This document shows, piece by piece, positions 33,318 to 41,184 of a stretch of DNA of 64,000 nt. A program made the position numbers and the translations under genes. Source of the stretch: Sphingomonadales bacterium UBA2683 (GTDB taxonomy: Bacteria > Pseudomonadota > Alphaproteobacteria > Sphingomonadales > Sphingomonadaceae). The stretch spans positions 62,001-126,000 of the forward strand of contig DELZ01000005.1 in assembly GCA_002354635.1 (NCBI GenBank), written 5' to 3'. Position 1 is the stretch's first letter, and each line of letters opens with the position of its first letter. Under the pieces are notes generated by a model. The model searched no databases and had not been told where the DNA came from. It saw only the letters and a program-made list of their open reading frames with translations.

Positions 33318-35060
33318 TTGTCAGTTGATATTGCAGATATGCTGGAAAAATGGGTGCCGACCGATGGATGGCCCCTGCGATCGCGCGATGAGGTCAAAGC
33401 ATTGCTATGCGCGCCGGGACAGCCGTTCGAAATGGAGACAGTCGATATCGACGGCGTTCCGACCCGCGTCTGGAAAAATGCCCATCCCAGTCTCGCCGCC
33501 ATGGCAGAACATGCGCGCGGCCACGGTGACAGCGAGTTTCTGATATTTGAAGACGAACGCGTCACCTATGCCAACTGGTATCGCGCGGTCGCCGCCCTTG
33601 CCGTGGAACTGCAGAGAATCGGCGTATCCAAGGGGGACCGGGTTGCGCTGGCGATGCGCAATCTGCCGGAATGGCCGGTGATTTTCTTTGCCGCGACGTC
33701 GATCGGGGCGATCGCCGTGCCGCTCAACGCATGGTGGACCGACCAGGAACTGGTTTTCGGACTGGAGAATTCCGAGTCCAGCGTGCTGCTCTGCGATGCC
33801 GAAAGATGGGACCGGGTTTCTCCGCATCTTGCCGATTTGACAGATTTGGAACATGTCATCGTGGCACGCAGCCAGAGCAAGTTGGCAGCGCCGGCCCGTC
33901 CCCTTGAAGATATTATTGGCGGTCCCAACGATTATGCCAATCTGCCGGACCAGGATCTCCCGGCCACAGATATTGCGCCGGATGATCCATCGACCATTTT
34001 CTATACCAGCGGCACGACCGGGCAACCCAAGGGTGCGCTCGGTACGCATCGCAATTTGACAACCAATGCAGTTACAGTCGGCTATTCCGCAGCCGCTCAG
34101 GCAATGCGGCGGGGGGACACTCTTCCCGAACCGACGATCCGGGTCGGGTTGACGGTCGTGCCAATGTTCCACTGCACAGCCTGTTCCGCGACCATGATGC
34201 CGACCGTCCACGCGGGCCACAAGATGATCTTCCTGCACAAATGGGACACGGTCCGGGCGATGGAAATTATCGAACGGGAGAAGGTCAATGCGACCGGCGG
34301 CGTGCCGTTTATCGCGTGGCAGCTGATCGAACATCCGGACCGCGAGAAATATGACCTGAGCTCTCTCGATGCGATCAGCTATGGCGGCGCGCCCTCGGCG
34401 CCGGAACTGGCGCGCAAGATTTACGAAGTCTTCGGCGCCCTGCCCGGCAACGGCTGGGGCATGACCGAAACCATGGCAACAGTTACCTCGCACAGCGCCG
34501 AGGATTATCTCAACCGCCCGACCAGTTGCGGTCCGCCCGTGGCAGCTGCTGACCTCAAGGTCATGAACGCGGATGGAAGCCGGGAAATGCCGGTTGGCGA
34601 AGTCGGAGAGCTCTGGGCGCGGGGCCCGATGGTGGTAAAAGGCTATTGGAAACGGCCGGAGGCGACCGCCGAAACCTTCGTCGACGGCTGGGTCCGTACC
34701 GGCGATCTGGCGCGACTGGACGAGGAAGGATTCTGTTTTATTGTCGACCGGGCAAAGGACATGATCATCCGCGGCGGCGAGAATATCTACTCGTCAGAGG
34801 TCGAGAATGTCCTCTACGATCATCCGGCGGTGATGGATGCGGCCCTGGTCGGGATCGATCACAAGACACTGGGCGAGGAACCGGCAGCCATCGTGCAACT
34901 GGCGCCAGGACAATCTGCCACCGAGGCGGAATTGCAGCAGTGGGTGCGCGAACGGCTGGCGAATTTCAAGGTGCCGGTGAAAGTCCTGTTCAGCAGCGAC
35001 AGCCTGCCCCGCAACGCCAACGGCAAGATATTGAAGAAGGATCTGAAGGTACTGTTCTAG
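33318..35060 (+). CDS. class I adenylate-forming acyl-CoA synthetase
   Basis: 580 residues. The P-loop FYTSGTTGQPKGALGTH, the A5-like motif GWGMTETMATV, the A7 region VRTGDLARLDEEGF and the C-terminal lysine motif NANGKILKKDLK are all there. The enzyme activates a carboxylic acid with ATP and CoA; the chain length is not evident, but the context suggests fatty acids. The start is TTG at 33318 with AGGAGAG at good spacing. It sits 30 bases after the hydratase/dehydrogenase gene. Confidence 0.93.
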   Translation: MSVDIADMLEKWVPTDGWPLRSRDEVKALLCAPGQPFEMETVDIDGVPTRVWKNAHPSLAAMAEHARGHGDSEFLIFEDERVTYANWYRAVAALAVELQRIGVSKGDRVALAMRNLPEWPVIFFAATSIGAIAVPLNAWWTDQELVFGLENSESSVLLCDAERWDRVSPHLADLTDLEHVIVARSQSKLAAPARPLEDIIGGPNDYANLPDQDLPATDIAPDDPSTIFYTSGTTGQPKGALGTHRNLTTNAVTVGYSAAAQAMRRGDTLPEPTIRVGLTVVPMFHCTACSATMMPTVHAGHKMIFLHKWDTVRAMEIIEREKVNATGGVPFIAWQLIEHPDREKYDLSSLDAISYGGAPSAPELARKIYEVFGALPGNGWGMTETMATVTSHSAEDYLNRPTSCGPPVAAADLKVMNADGSREMPVGEVGELWARGPMVVKGYWKRPEATAETFVDGWVRTGDLARLDEEGFCFIVDRAKDMIIRGGENIYSSEVENVLYDHPAVMDAALVGIDHKTLGEEPAAIVQLAPGQSATEAELQQWVRERLANFKVPVKVLFSSDSLPRNANGKILKKDLKVLF

Positions 35061-35063
35061 GGC

Positions 35064-35993
35064 TCAGCCGTCGGTCGGGATCAGGCGCATCATGCCTTCC
35101 TGTACCGCCGACGCGACCAGAACGCCGTCCTGCGTGTAGAGCGAGCCACGATTAAGGCCGCGCGCATGGCCGGTCCAGTCGCTGTCCATGACATAGCAGA
35201 TCCATTGATCGGCCCGGAAATCGTCGTGGAACCACATCGCGTGGTCGAGGCTGGTCGAGAACAGTCCCGGCGTGGTCCAGTGCAATCCGTGCGGGATCAT
35301 CGACGTCGACAGCAGTCCCATGTCCGAGGCGAAGGCCAGGATTGCGCGGTGGATCAGCGGATCATCCGGCAGCGGCGCCACCGTCCGGAACCACTGATAT
35401 TGACGCGCGGTCCTGCTTTTGCCCTCGGGGCGAAAACTGCGGACATCAAAGGGACGCGGCATGCTCATTCGTTCTATCAGTTCGTCCGGGACCAGCGGGT
35501 TGCGGGCAATCTGCTCCATCGCGCCCATACATTGCTCGGGCGGCAGCACATCCGGCATCGCTATCTGATGGGAGAGACCTTCGGCAGGCTTCTGAAAGGA
35601 GGCGGTCAGGTTGAAGATGACCTTGTCATCCTGCCGCACCACCACCCTGCGATTGGAGATGCTGCGTCCGTCAAAGTCGCGATGCACCCGGAAGTGCAGC
35701 GGCTTTGTTTCATCCCCGGCGCGCAGGAAATAGGAATGCAGCGAATGGATCTTCTTTTCGTCATCGACCGTGCGGTCGGCGGCGACAATCGCCTGGGCGA
35801 TCACCTGCCCGCCGAATATGCGCTCGCGCGCGGTCGTCTCGAGCGCGGGAAATGTGAATGCGTCCGCGGCATCGGCCGTGAGATCGAGGGTGCGGAGCAG
35901 GCCTCCGATCAGCTTCTCCACCGGCACGGAGGTGCGATGGGCCAGCGCCTCCGACAGCCGGCGGGCGACCTGTTCTTCCGTTAGTCTGTCCAA
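35064..35993 (-). CDS. tesB: acyl-CoA thioesterase II
   Basis: About 309 residues. The double hot-dog fold is seen as two halves: RIFGGQVIAQAIVAADRTV with HSLHSYFLRAGDETKP, and HRAILAFASDMGLLSTSM with SLDHAMWFHDDFRADQWICY, which carries the catalytic aspartate. TesB releases free fatty acids from medium- and long-chain acyl-CoAs. The start is probably TTG at 35993, with AAGGA upstream, just after the thiolase stop; the frame is open much further but only as antisense-like sequence inside the thiolase gene. The gene is co-oriented with thiolase, 46 bases after it. Confidence 0.9.
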   Translation of the reverse strand: MDRLTEEQVARRLSEALAHRTSVPVEKLIGGLLRTLDLTADAADAFTFPALETTARERIFGGQVIAQAIVAADRTVDDEKKIHSLHSYFLRAGDETKPLHFRVHRDFDGRSISNRRVVVRQDDKVIFNLTASFQKPAEGLSHQIAMPDVLPPEQCMGAMEQIARNPLVPDELIERMSMPRPFDVRSFRPEGKSRTARQYQWFRTVAPLPDDPLIHRAILAFASDMGLLSTSMIPHGLHWTTPGLFSTSLDHAMWFHDDFRADQWICYVMDSDWTGHARGLNRGSLYTQDGVLVASAVQEGMMRLIPTDG

Positions 35994-36039
35994 GATTTTC
36001 GATTCCTTGATGGGGGGCCGGATGGCGATTGTGATGCGT

Positions 36040-37212
36040 TCAGGAATAGATCTCGAACAGTCCGGCACCGCCCTGCCCGCCGCCGATGCACATGGTGACC
36101 ACACCCCATTTGGCACCGCGCCGGCGGCCTTCCTGCAGCAGATGCCCTGCGCAGCGCGCACCGGTCATGCCGAACGGATGGCCAATGGCAATCGAGCCGC
36201 CGTTGACATTATATTTTGCCGGATCGATGCCGAGCCGGTCGCGGCTGTAGAGACACTGGCTCGCGAACGCCTCGTTGAGCTCCCAGATGTCGATGTCGTC
36301 CACGGTCAGGCCCTGCCGTTCGAGCAGCTTGGGCACGGCAAAGACCGGGCCGATGCCCATTTCATCCGGCTCGCATCCGGCAACCGCCCAGGATACGAAA
36401 CGGCCGAGCGGTTCCAGTCCGCGGCGTTCCGCTTCCTTCGCTTCCATCAGCAATACGGCCGCAGCCCCGTCCGACAATTGGCTGGCATTGCCGGCGGTGA
36501 TATATTTGCCTTCGCCCATTACCGGCTTCAAACTGGCAAGGCCCTCCAGGGTCGTGCCGGGCCGATTGCACTCGTCTCGGTCGACAGTGTAATCGACGAT
36601 GCTCTCTTCCTTGGTTTCCTTGTCGACGACCTTCATCCGGGTCTGCATCGGGACGATTTCATCGGCAAACAGCCCGGCTTCCTGGGCAGCAGCCATCCGC
36701 TGCTGCGACTGCAGGGCATATTCGTCCTGATATTCGCGGCTGATATTGTAGCGCTCGGCGACAATGTCGGCAGTGTCGATCATCGGCATGAAGATCGCCG
36801 GCGCAATCTTGAGGATTTCCTCGTCGATCGACCCTTCCGGCGCCCGGGGGCCCTGCATCGAGATGCTTTCCACGCCGCCCGCAACAACGCAATCGGCGCC
36901 ATCGCCGCGAATATGGTTGGCCGCCATGGCAATGGCCTGCATGCCGGAGGAGCAGAAACGGTTGATCGTCGCGCCGGCCGTCGTCTTGGGAAGACCGGCC
37001 AGAAGCGCAGCATTGCGGCCGATATTGGGTGCCGCGTGCGCGACATTGCCCATCAGGCTGTCATCGACAAAGCCGCCTTCCACGCCCGCCTTGGCCACGG
37101 CATGCTTGATGGCATGCGCCGCCATGGTCATCGGCGGGGTGATATTGAAGCCGCCGCGACCCGCCTTGGCAAGTCCGGTACGGGCATAAGATACGATGAC
37201 AGCTTCACGCAT
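36040..37212 (-). CDS. acetyl-CoA C-acyltransferase (thiolase)
   Basis: 390 residues. The nucleophilic cysteine is in NRFCSSGMQAIA, the active-site histidine in GGSIAIGHPFGMTG and the second cysteine in CIGGGQGGAGLFE. The enzyme cleaves 3-ketoacyl-CoA to acetyl-CoA and a shortened acyl-CoA, or runs in reverse. Start ATG 37212 has AGAGGAG upstream. Together with the acyl-CoA dehydrogenase, hydratase/dehydrogenase and ligase it completes a beta-oxidation set on both sides of tesB. Confidence 0.95.
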   Translation of the reverse strand: MREAVIVSYARTGLAKAGRGGFNITPPMTMAAHAIKHAVAKAGVEGGFVDDSLMGNVAHAAPNIGRNAALLAGLPKTTAGATINRFCSSGMQAIAMAANHIRGDGADCVVAGGVESISMQGPRAPEGSIDEEILKIAPAIFMPMIDTADIVAERYNISREYQDEYALQSQQRMAAAQEAGLFADEIVPMQTRMKVVDKETKEESIVDYTVDRDECNRPGTTLEGLASLKPVMGEGKYITAGNASQLSDGAAAVLLMEAKEAERRGLEPLGRFVSWAVAGCEPDEMGIGPVFAVPKLLERQGLTVDDIDIWELNEAFASQCLYSRDRLGIDPAKYNVNGGSIAIGHPFGMTGARCAGHLLQEGRRRGAKWGVVTMCIGGGQGGAGLFEIYS

Positions 37213-37385
37213 GCTGAATTCTCCTCTTGGGTTATACGAAACCGCTTTTGTTGAATGTAGTAGGCTATTTGGATGCAGAGTTATAAGAGGCCGGATCAAA
37301 ATGTCCACTTCTCCAGTCGCCGCTTTCCCAAACTGGCCCGGACAATATATTCGCAAAGCGGACGGCTTTTGCTATGGCCTGCCCG

Positions 37386-38147
37386 ATGTGCATCATTTCG
37401 CTTGCATGGCAGGCCCATCCCCACTGGCTATTGGTCGCGATCGGCAACCGGGACGAAATGCACGCCCGTCCGGCAGAGCCACTGGAGCGCTGGACGGACT
37501 ATCCGAATCTGCTGGCGGGGCGGGATATCAGCGCTGGCGGGACCTGGCTGGGACTGTCCGAGCAGGGCCGCTTTGCCGCGGTGACCAATCTTGCCGGCTA
37601 TGGACCGCCAGACAGCAGCCGCGCGTCACGGGGCGACCTGCTCAAGGATTTCCTGGCGGGCGAGGGCCGCTATGCCGATATCCAGGCGCTGGCCTTCCCG
37701 GACTTCAACCCGTTTAACCTGGTCACCATCGCAAATGGTAAAGCGCAGATACATTGCAATCGTCCGGAACCGGCCAGTCGACCGCTCGGGCCGGGTATTC
37801 ACGGACTGACCAACGGGCCGCTCGACCGGCCCTGGCCGAAAGCGGCACATCTTGATGCAGCGCTGGATGACTGGTTGCAGAGCGGATCCGAGGACAGTGG
37901 TCCGTTGCTGGATGCATTGGCCAGCCGGAAGACCTATCCGCGGGCGGCAGCCGCCGCACCCGGACCGCCGACACCGCTGGAGCCGGCCAGTTCCGGAATC
38001 TTCATCGAAAATCCGGTCTACGGCACCCGCTGCAGCACGATCGTGACGATTGACCGGGCGGGGAACGGTTCGATTCTGGAACGCCGCTATGATGCGGCAT
38101 CCGCCGTAACCGGGGAAGCACGTCTGTCCTTTCGCTGGCCGGGCTAG
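37386..38147 (+). CDS. NRDE (TANGO2-like) family protein
   Basis: 253 residues. The family's N terminus, Met-Cys-Ile, exposes a cysteine at position 2 that suits an N-terminal-nucleophile hydrolase fold; the name-giving NRDE follows as IGNRDEMHARP. Further conserved parts are GGTWLGLSEQGRFAAVTN and the late GTRCSTIVTID. The biochemical role is unknown; the human homologue is tied to lipid and haem homeostasis. A slightly longer start at 37374 is possible, but it would bury the cysteine. Confidence 0.88.
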   Translation: MCIISLAWQAHPHWLLVAIGNRDEMHARPAEPLERWTDYPNLLAGRDISAGGTWLGLSEQGRFAAVTNLAGYGPPDSSRASRGDLLKDFLAGEGRYADIQALAFPDFNPFNLVTIANGKAQIHCNRPEPASRPLGPGIHGLTNGPLDRPWPKAAHLDAALDDWLQSGSEDSGPLLDALASRKTYPRAAAAAPGPPTPLEPASSGIFIENPVYGTRCSTIVTIDRAGNGSILERRYDAASAVTGEARLSFRWPG

Positions 38148-38176
38148 ATGATTCCGGCGACCGGCATAGAGAATCC

Positions 38177-38662
38177 GTGCGCACCGCTTTGCGGTTTTTC
38201 CGCTATGCCGGCCTTATGGCGCCATTTCCGTTGAACAATAGCCCGACCAACTTCCAGCGGCTGACCCGCGACAGCACCCGCAACTATCTGTCCTTTTGCG
38301 TCGGTCTGGCGTTCCGGGCAAGCGGGCTGGCTGACAGAAGCGAAGCAAGCCGTCCGCCAGGGCGATGCAATGTCGACAGCGAGGATCAGGCGGTTCTGCG
38401 TAGCCAGACAGTCTGGCTGATCGCCAACCTTGGCGTTCGGATCCGCGTTGAAGGCCATTGCGACGAGCGCGGCGCGCGCGAATATAATCTGGCTCTCGGT
38501 GAACGCCGGGCAAATGCGGCGAAAAACTATCTTTCGACCCTGGGCGTGTCCCTGTCGAGAATTACGGTGGTCAGCTATGGCAAGGAACGTCCGGATGCGC
38601 TGGGTGCGGACGAAACGGCATGGGCGCTCAACCGGCGCGCGGTCACCGTAACAGTGCGCTAA
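38177..38662 (+). CDS. OmpA/Pal-like C-terminal domain protein, N-terminally atypical
   Basis: 161 residues if it starts at GTG 38177. Residues from about 65 onward are a clear Pal-type OmpA domain: VEGHCDERGAREYNLALGERR, then RITVVSYGKERPDALG and NRRAVTV. The domain binds peptidoglycan. A normal Pal has a lipoprotein signal; here the first 60 residues show neither signal peptide nor lipobox and look unlike Pal. This is probably a truncated or rearranged paralogue; the true Pal gene should be elsewhere. Its stop overlaps the stop of the convergent YetF-like gene by 4 bases. Confidence 0.6.
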   Translation: MRTALRFFRYAGLMAPFPLNNSPTNFQRLTRDSTRNYLSFCVGLAFRASGLADRSEASRPPGRCNVDSEDQAVLRSQTVWLIANLGVRIRVEGHCDERGAREYNLALGERRANAAKNYLSTLGVSLSRITVVSYGKERPDALGADETAWALNRRAVTVTVR

Positions 38663-39219
38663 ATCACCGCCGCGCGCCGGCCATAGCGATCGCCGGCAAT
38701 CACGTCCTGCAACAGCTCCGGTTCGATGTCTCGTTGTTGACCCGATGTATGCAGGACGCACACATCTCCCGTGGTTTCGGCAACCACGGCCAGAATTTGC
38801 GAAAACTGGAAGACATTGGCCTCGCGCAATTTGCCCCAGAGGTCACTCTCGGTCATTTTCGCTTTTTTCAGTTGGTCATGCTGGACTTCGCTGCCAATCA
38901 TGATCAGCCGCGGTTTGTTGTCCGCCAATGTCTGCAGACCGGGAAACCGGCTGCGCAAGACCGCCATACCGATCTGCAGCCCGAACAGACAGACGAGCGC
39001 GGCGACACCACTGGCGAGCGGCGGATCCTTGCTCGTGATCACCGAAGCCAGCACCGAACCGATCGCGACGGTGACGGCAAAGTCGAAGCCGCTCATCTTA
39101 GAAAAGCTGCGAACACCCGCCAGCCGGGTGAGCAGGATTACCGTGACATACATGACCGATGCCGACAGTGCGATCAACGCGACCTCGGACCAGCCCGAAC
39201 CTATCCAGTCACTCAACAT
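38659..39219 (-). CDS. YetF-like (DUF421) membrane protein
   Basis: 186 residues. Three hydrophobic segments occupy the first 90 residues (ALIALSASVMYVTVILL; FDFAVTVAIGSVLASVI; LASGVAALVCLFGLQIGMAVL), followed by a soluble domain with KPRLIMIGSEVQHDQLKKAKMTESDL. This is the DUF421/YetF arrangement; Bacillus YetF acts on phosphatidylserine/phospholipid turnover, but the role here is unproven. It sits 29 bases upstream of the hemerythrin-like gene's end region on the same strand. Confidence 0.85.
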   Translation of the reverse strand: MLSDWIGSGWSEVALIALSASVMYVTVILLTRLAGVRSFSKMSGFDFAVTVAIGSVLASVITSKDPPLASGVAALVCLFGLQIGMAVLRSRFPGLQTLADNKPRLIMIGSEVQHDQLKKAKMTESDLWGKLREANVFQFSQILAVVAETTGDVCVLHTSGQQRDIEPELLQDVIAGDRYGRRAAVI

Positions 39220-39248
39220 CAGTCAGGTTCCGTATATCGCGCAACAGT

Positions 39249-39698
39249 TCAGGCAACTTCCTGTTTCTCCACCGGTTTGCGCTTGTCAAAAATCCTGGAC
39301 AATTCTTCCGCCCGCTCTTCGCTCAACCCTTTCCTGGCGGCGGCGAATATCTCGTTCTCTTCCTCGTCCATATGATGCTCAAGTCGCTCTCTGAGGGTCT
39401 TGAACCGCGTGAGCCAGCCGGTGCTGCTGAACTCCATATCGACCAGTTCCTCGAAATAGTCTTCTGCTTCCTTGTGCTCGGCCACCGAGTGACGGCCCTT
39501 GTCCTGCAGATCTGGCCGGGACAGCATTTCGGCATAGAGCGACTGCTCCTCTGCATTGGCATGGGCAGACACATCAATACGAAGCTGTTCGAATAACTCG
39601 CGCCGCTCCTTGGTGTCGCCGCTCGTATCGCCGACCTTTTCCAGCATTTCGCGGTGCCGGTCGTGATCCTGTTTCAGGCGGGAAAAAATATCGGTCAT
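39249..39698 (-). CDS. hemerythrin HHE domain protein
   Basis: 149 residues, predominantly a four-helix bundle. Iron-binding candidates are H-x-x-x-H patterns: DHDRHREML, SAHANAEEQSLY, AEHKEAEDYFEEL and LEHHMDEEENEIF. Bacterial HHE proteins bind diiron and are associated with oxygen, nitric oxide or redox stress. ATG at 39698 follows GGAG at good spacing; ATG 39716 is an in-frame alternative. The C terminus is charged. It precedes the YetF-like gene, 29 bases away, and may share its transcript. Confidence 0.85.
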   Translation of the reverse strand: MTDIFSRLKQDHDRHREMLEKVGDTSGDTKERRELFEQLRIDVSAHANAEEQSLYAEMLSRPDLQDKGRHSVAEHKEAEDYFEELVDMEFSSTGWLTRFKTLRERLEHHMDEEENEIFAAARKGLSEERAEELSRIFDKRKPVEKQEVA

Positions 39699-40148
39699 AG
39701 TATCTCCATCAATCATATTCTCCCCTTCACGACGCACCAGCCGGCCAATAGTTGCATTGCCAGATCCCGCGGTCGCGCTTTGTGGGGAGCTGTTCCGGTC
39801 GCGAAGGCGTGCTCGTACCCGTTATCCCATGTCAAAAACCACAGTGCCTTGGGGTTCCGGCAGGAAGTGAAAATATTTCGTATTCGCCGCAACCAATTTT
39901 GCTGCCGACGGTTATCAAGATTGAATGGATGTCGACCCGCGACCCGGTGTTGCCTTCATTCCTCAAAGACCGGCTGGAAAATTGGCCCTATCGTATACCC
40001 CCGTTTACCAAGGGGTCGATTTTCCAGCTACTTTTCACCCATCCGACAATTTACCGCCGTTTCGCATCCCGCCGCCGTCCAGGCCTGGCCCGGACAAAAA
40101 AATGGCCAGGACATAATGCCTGGCCATTTCTGTCTAAGAGACGGAAAA
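39699..40148. other. 450-base intergenic region with inverted repeats
   Basis: No credible protein gene is seen between the hemerythrin-like and acidic lipoprotein genes. The region contains a 10-base inverted repeat (GCTGGAAAAT at 39973-39982 and its complement at 40019-40028) enclosing a smaller ACCCC / GGGGT stem, and the terminator of the lipoprotein gene at its right end. A non-coding RNA is possible. Confidence 0.45.
40094..40130 (-). terminator. rho-independent terminator of the acidic lipoprotein gene
   Basis: Perfect 10-base arms AATGGCCAGG / CCTGGCCATT around an 8-base loop, with a run of A on the left that becomes a U tract on the minus-strand transcript. It lies about 20 bases after the stop of the 75-residue lipoprotein gene. 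Confidence 0.85.
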
Positions 40149-40376
40149 TTACTTTTCCGAAGGCATCGTGACGTCAACGTCAGGAACATCCACGGTCACT
40201 TCTTCCGAACCGACTTCGACATCAGCCGTTTCCACGTCGATTTCAGGCAATTCGCCAGCATCGCCGGAAACGTCAACATCTACGGAAGGCATTTCGCCTT
40301 CCTCTTTAACATTGGCTTCGCAGCCGGCAAGCGCCAGGCCGGCAGTCAATACTGCTGCAATCGCTACTTTATTCAT
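40149..40376 (-). CDS. small acidic lipoprotein with Val/Asp repeats
   Basis: 75 residues. A lipoprotein signal (MNKVAIAAVLTAGLALAGC) is followed by a very acidic chain of alternating hydrophobic and acidic residues (VDVDVSG, EIDVETADVEV, VTVDVPDVDVTM) with no lysine or arginine until the end. The pattern resembles a beta-rich or metal-binding polyanionic surface. I know no family. It has its own terminator and an EcfG-type promoter (GGAAC, 16 bases, CGTT) 32 bases upstream, so it is a probable member of the general stress regulon. Confidence 0.82.
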   Translation of the reverse strand: MNKVAIAAVLTAGLALAGCEANVKEEGEMPSVDVDVSGDAGELPEIDVETADVEVGSEEVTVDVPDVDVTMPSEK

Positions 40377-40407
40377 TGTGAACTCCCTTCATTGGTTCGT
40401 TATATGC

Positions 40408-40432
40408 AACGCCGACTTCTGGATAGAGTTCC
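40408..40432 (-). promoter_or_regulatory. EcfG-type promoter of the acidic lipoprotein gene
   Basis: On the minus strand, GGAAC (40432-40428), a 16-base spacer and CGTT (40411-40408) match the sigma-EcfG consensus of alphaproteobacteria exactly. The start codon lies 32 bases beyond the -10. Confidence 0.8.
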
Positions 40433-40446
40433 CCACCATCGCAAAT

Positions 40447-41184
40447 TTATTTGCGGCCCAGTCGCATACGGAATGCATCGAGGTGAAAATAGCTGGAATC
40501 AAATTGACTGATTTCCGCCAGGCGGGCCTGATCCCTGAACAGAATCCATCCGTTATTCCGCTCGAGCAAGCCATCCCGCTCGAGTTGGCGCAACACCCGG
40601 TTGGTATGGATTGGGGTCAGGCCGAGCGCGTCGGCAATAACCGTTTGCGTCAGCGGCACGCGAAAGCCGTCGCCATTGCCGGCACCGGTGATCAGCACGC
40701 GTCGATAGAGTTCGAGCAAGAAATGGCCAATTCTTTCCCGGGCGGTCTGCTTGCCGTTGCGCACGATCTGTTCACGCAGGAAAGCCTCTTCCTGAACCTG
40801 CATCCACCAGAAAGCGAGAGTCAACTTCCCTGATTCGGTCAGCAGGCGGCGAAATTCGGCAGGCCGGACTGACAGGCAGGACAAGCTGGTGACGGATTTC
40901 ACCGAATGATCCGCTTCGGCCGCCACCAACACCTGAAGATCGAACATGTCTCCGGGCAGGAGCACGTTCAAAACCTGACGCCGGCCATCTTCCAGCATCT
41001 TGTAACGGATCGCCCAGCCTTCCTTGACAATGAGCACGCTATCCAGTTCCTGACCGGCATCGACGATTTCGGTATTTTTCTCGTAATGCTGTTCCCGTCC
41101 GTCGATCTGCATGATGACCTGCCGGTCGATATCATCAAGATCGGCATAAAAGGATATCCGCCGCAGCAATGCCTTTCGTGCCAC
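40447..41184 (-). CDS. Crp/Fnr-family transcriptional regulator
   Basis: 245 residues. A cyclic-nucleotide-binding-like beta roll (about 15-125: ISFYADLDDIDRQVIMQ, VDAGQELDSVLIVKEGWAIRYKM, LLPGDMFDLQVL) precedes a Crp-type helix-turn-helix (about 150-225: TQTVIADALGLTPIHTNRVLRQLERDGLL). There is no N-terminal cysteine set, so it is not an iron-sulphur Fnr; the ligand is unknown. Its GTG start shares a base with the TAG stop of the sensor-kinase gene (TAGTG), so the two are co-translated, which makes a kinase-to-regulator functional link likely. Confidence 0.92.
   Translation of the reverse strand: MARKALLRRISFYADLDDIDRQVIMQIDGREQHYEKNTEIVDAGQELDSVLIVKEGWAIRYKMLEDGRRQVLNVLLPGDMFDLQVLVAAEADHSVKSVTSLSCLSVRPAEFRRLLTESGKLTLAFWWMQVQEEAFLREQIVRNGKQTARERIGHFLLELYRRVLITGAGNGDGFRVPLTQTVIADALGLTPIHTNRVLRQLERDGLLERNNGWILFRDQARLAEISQFDSSYFHLDAFRMRLGRK

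Noticed and set aside
39780..39860. Two GTTCC motifs upstream of the hemerythrin-like gene as EcfG sites
   Set aside because: The -10 positions read CGAC and TTTT-like sequence, not a GT-type box.
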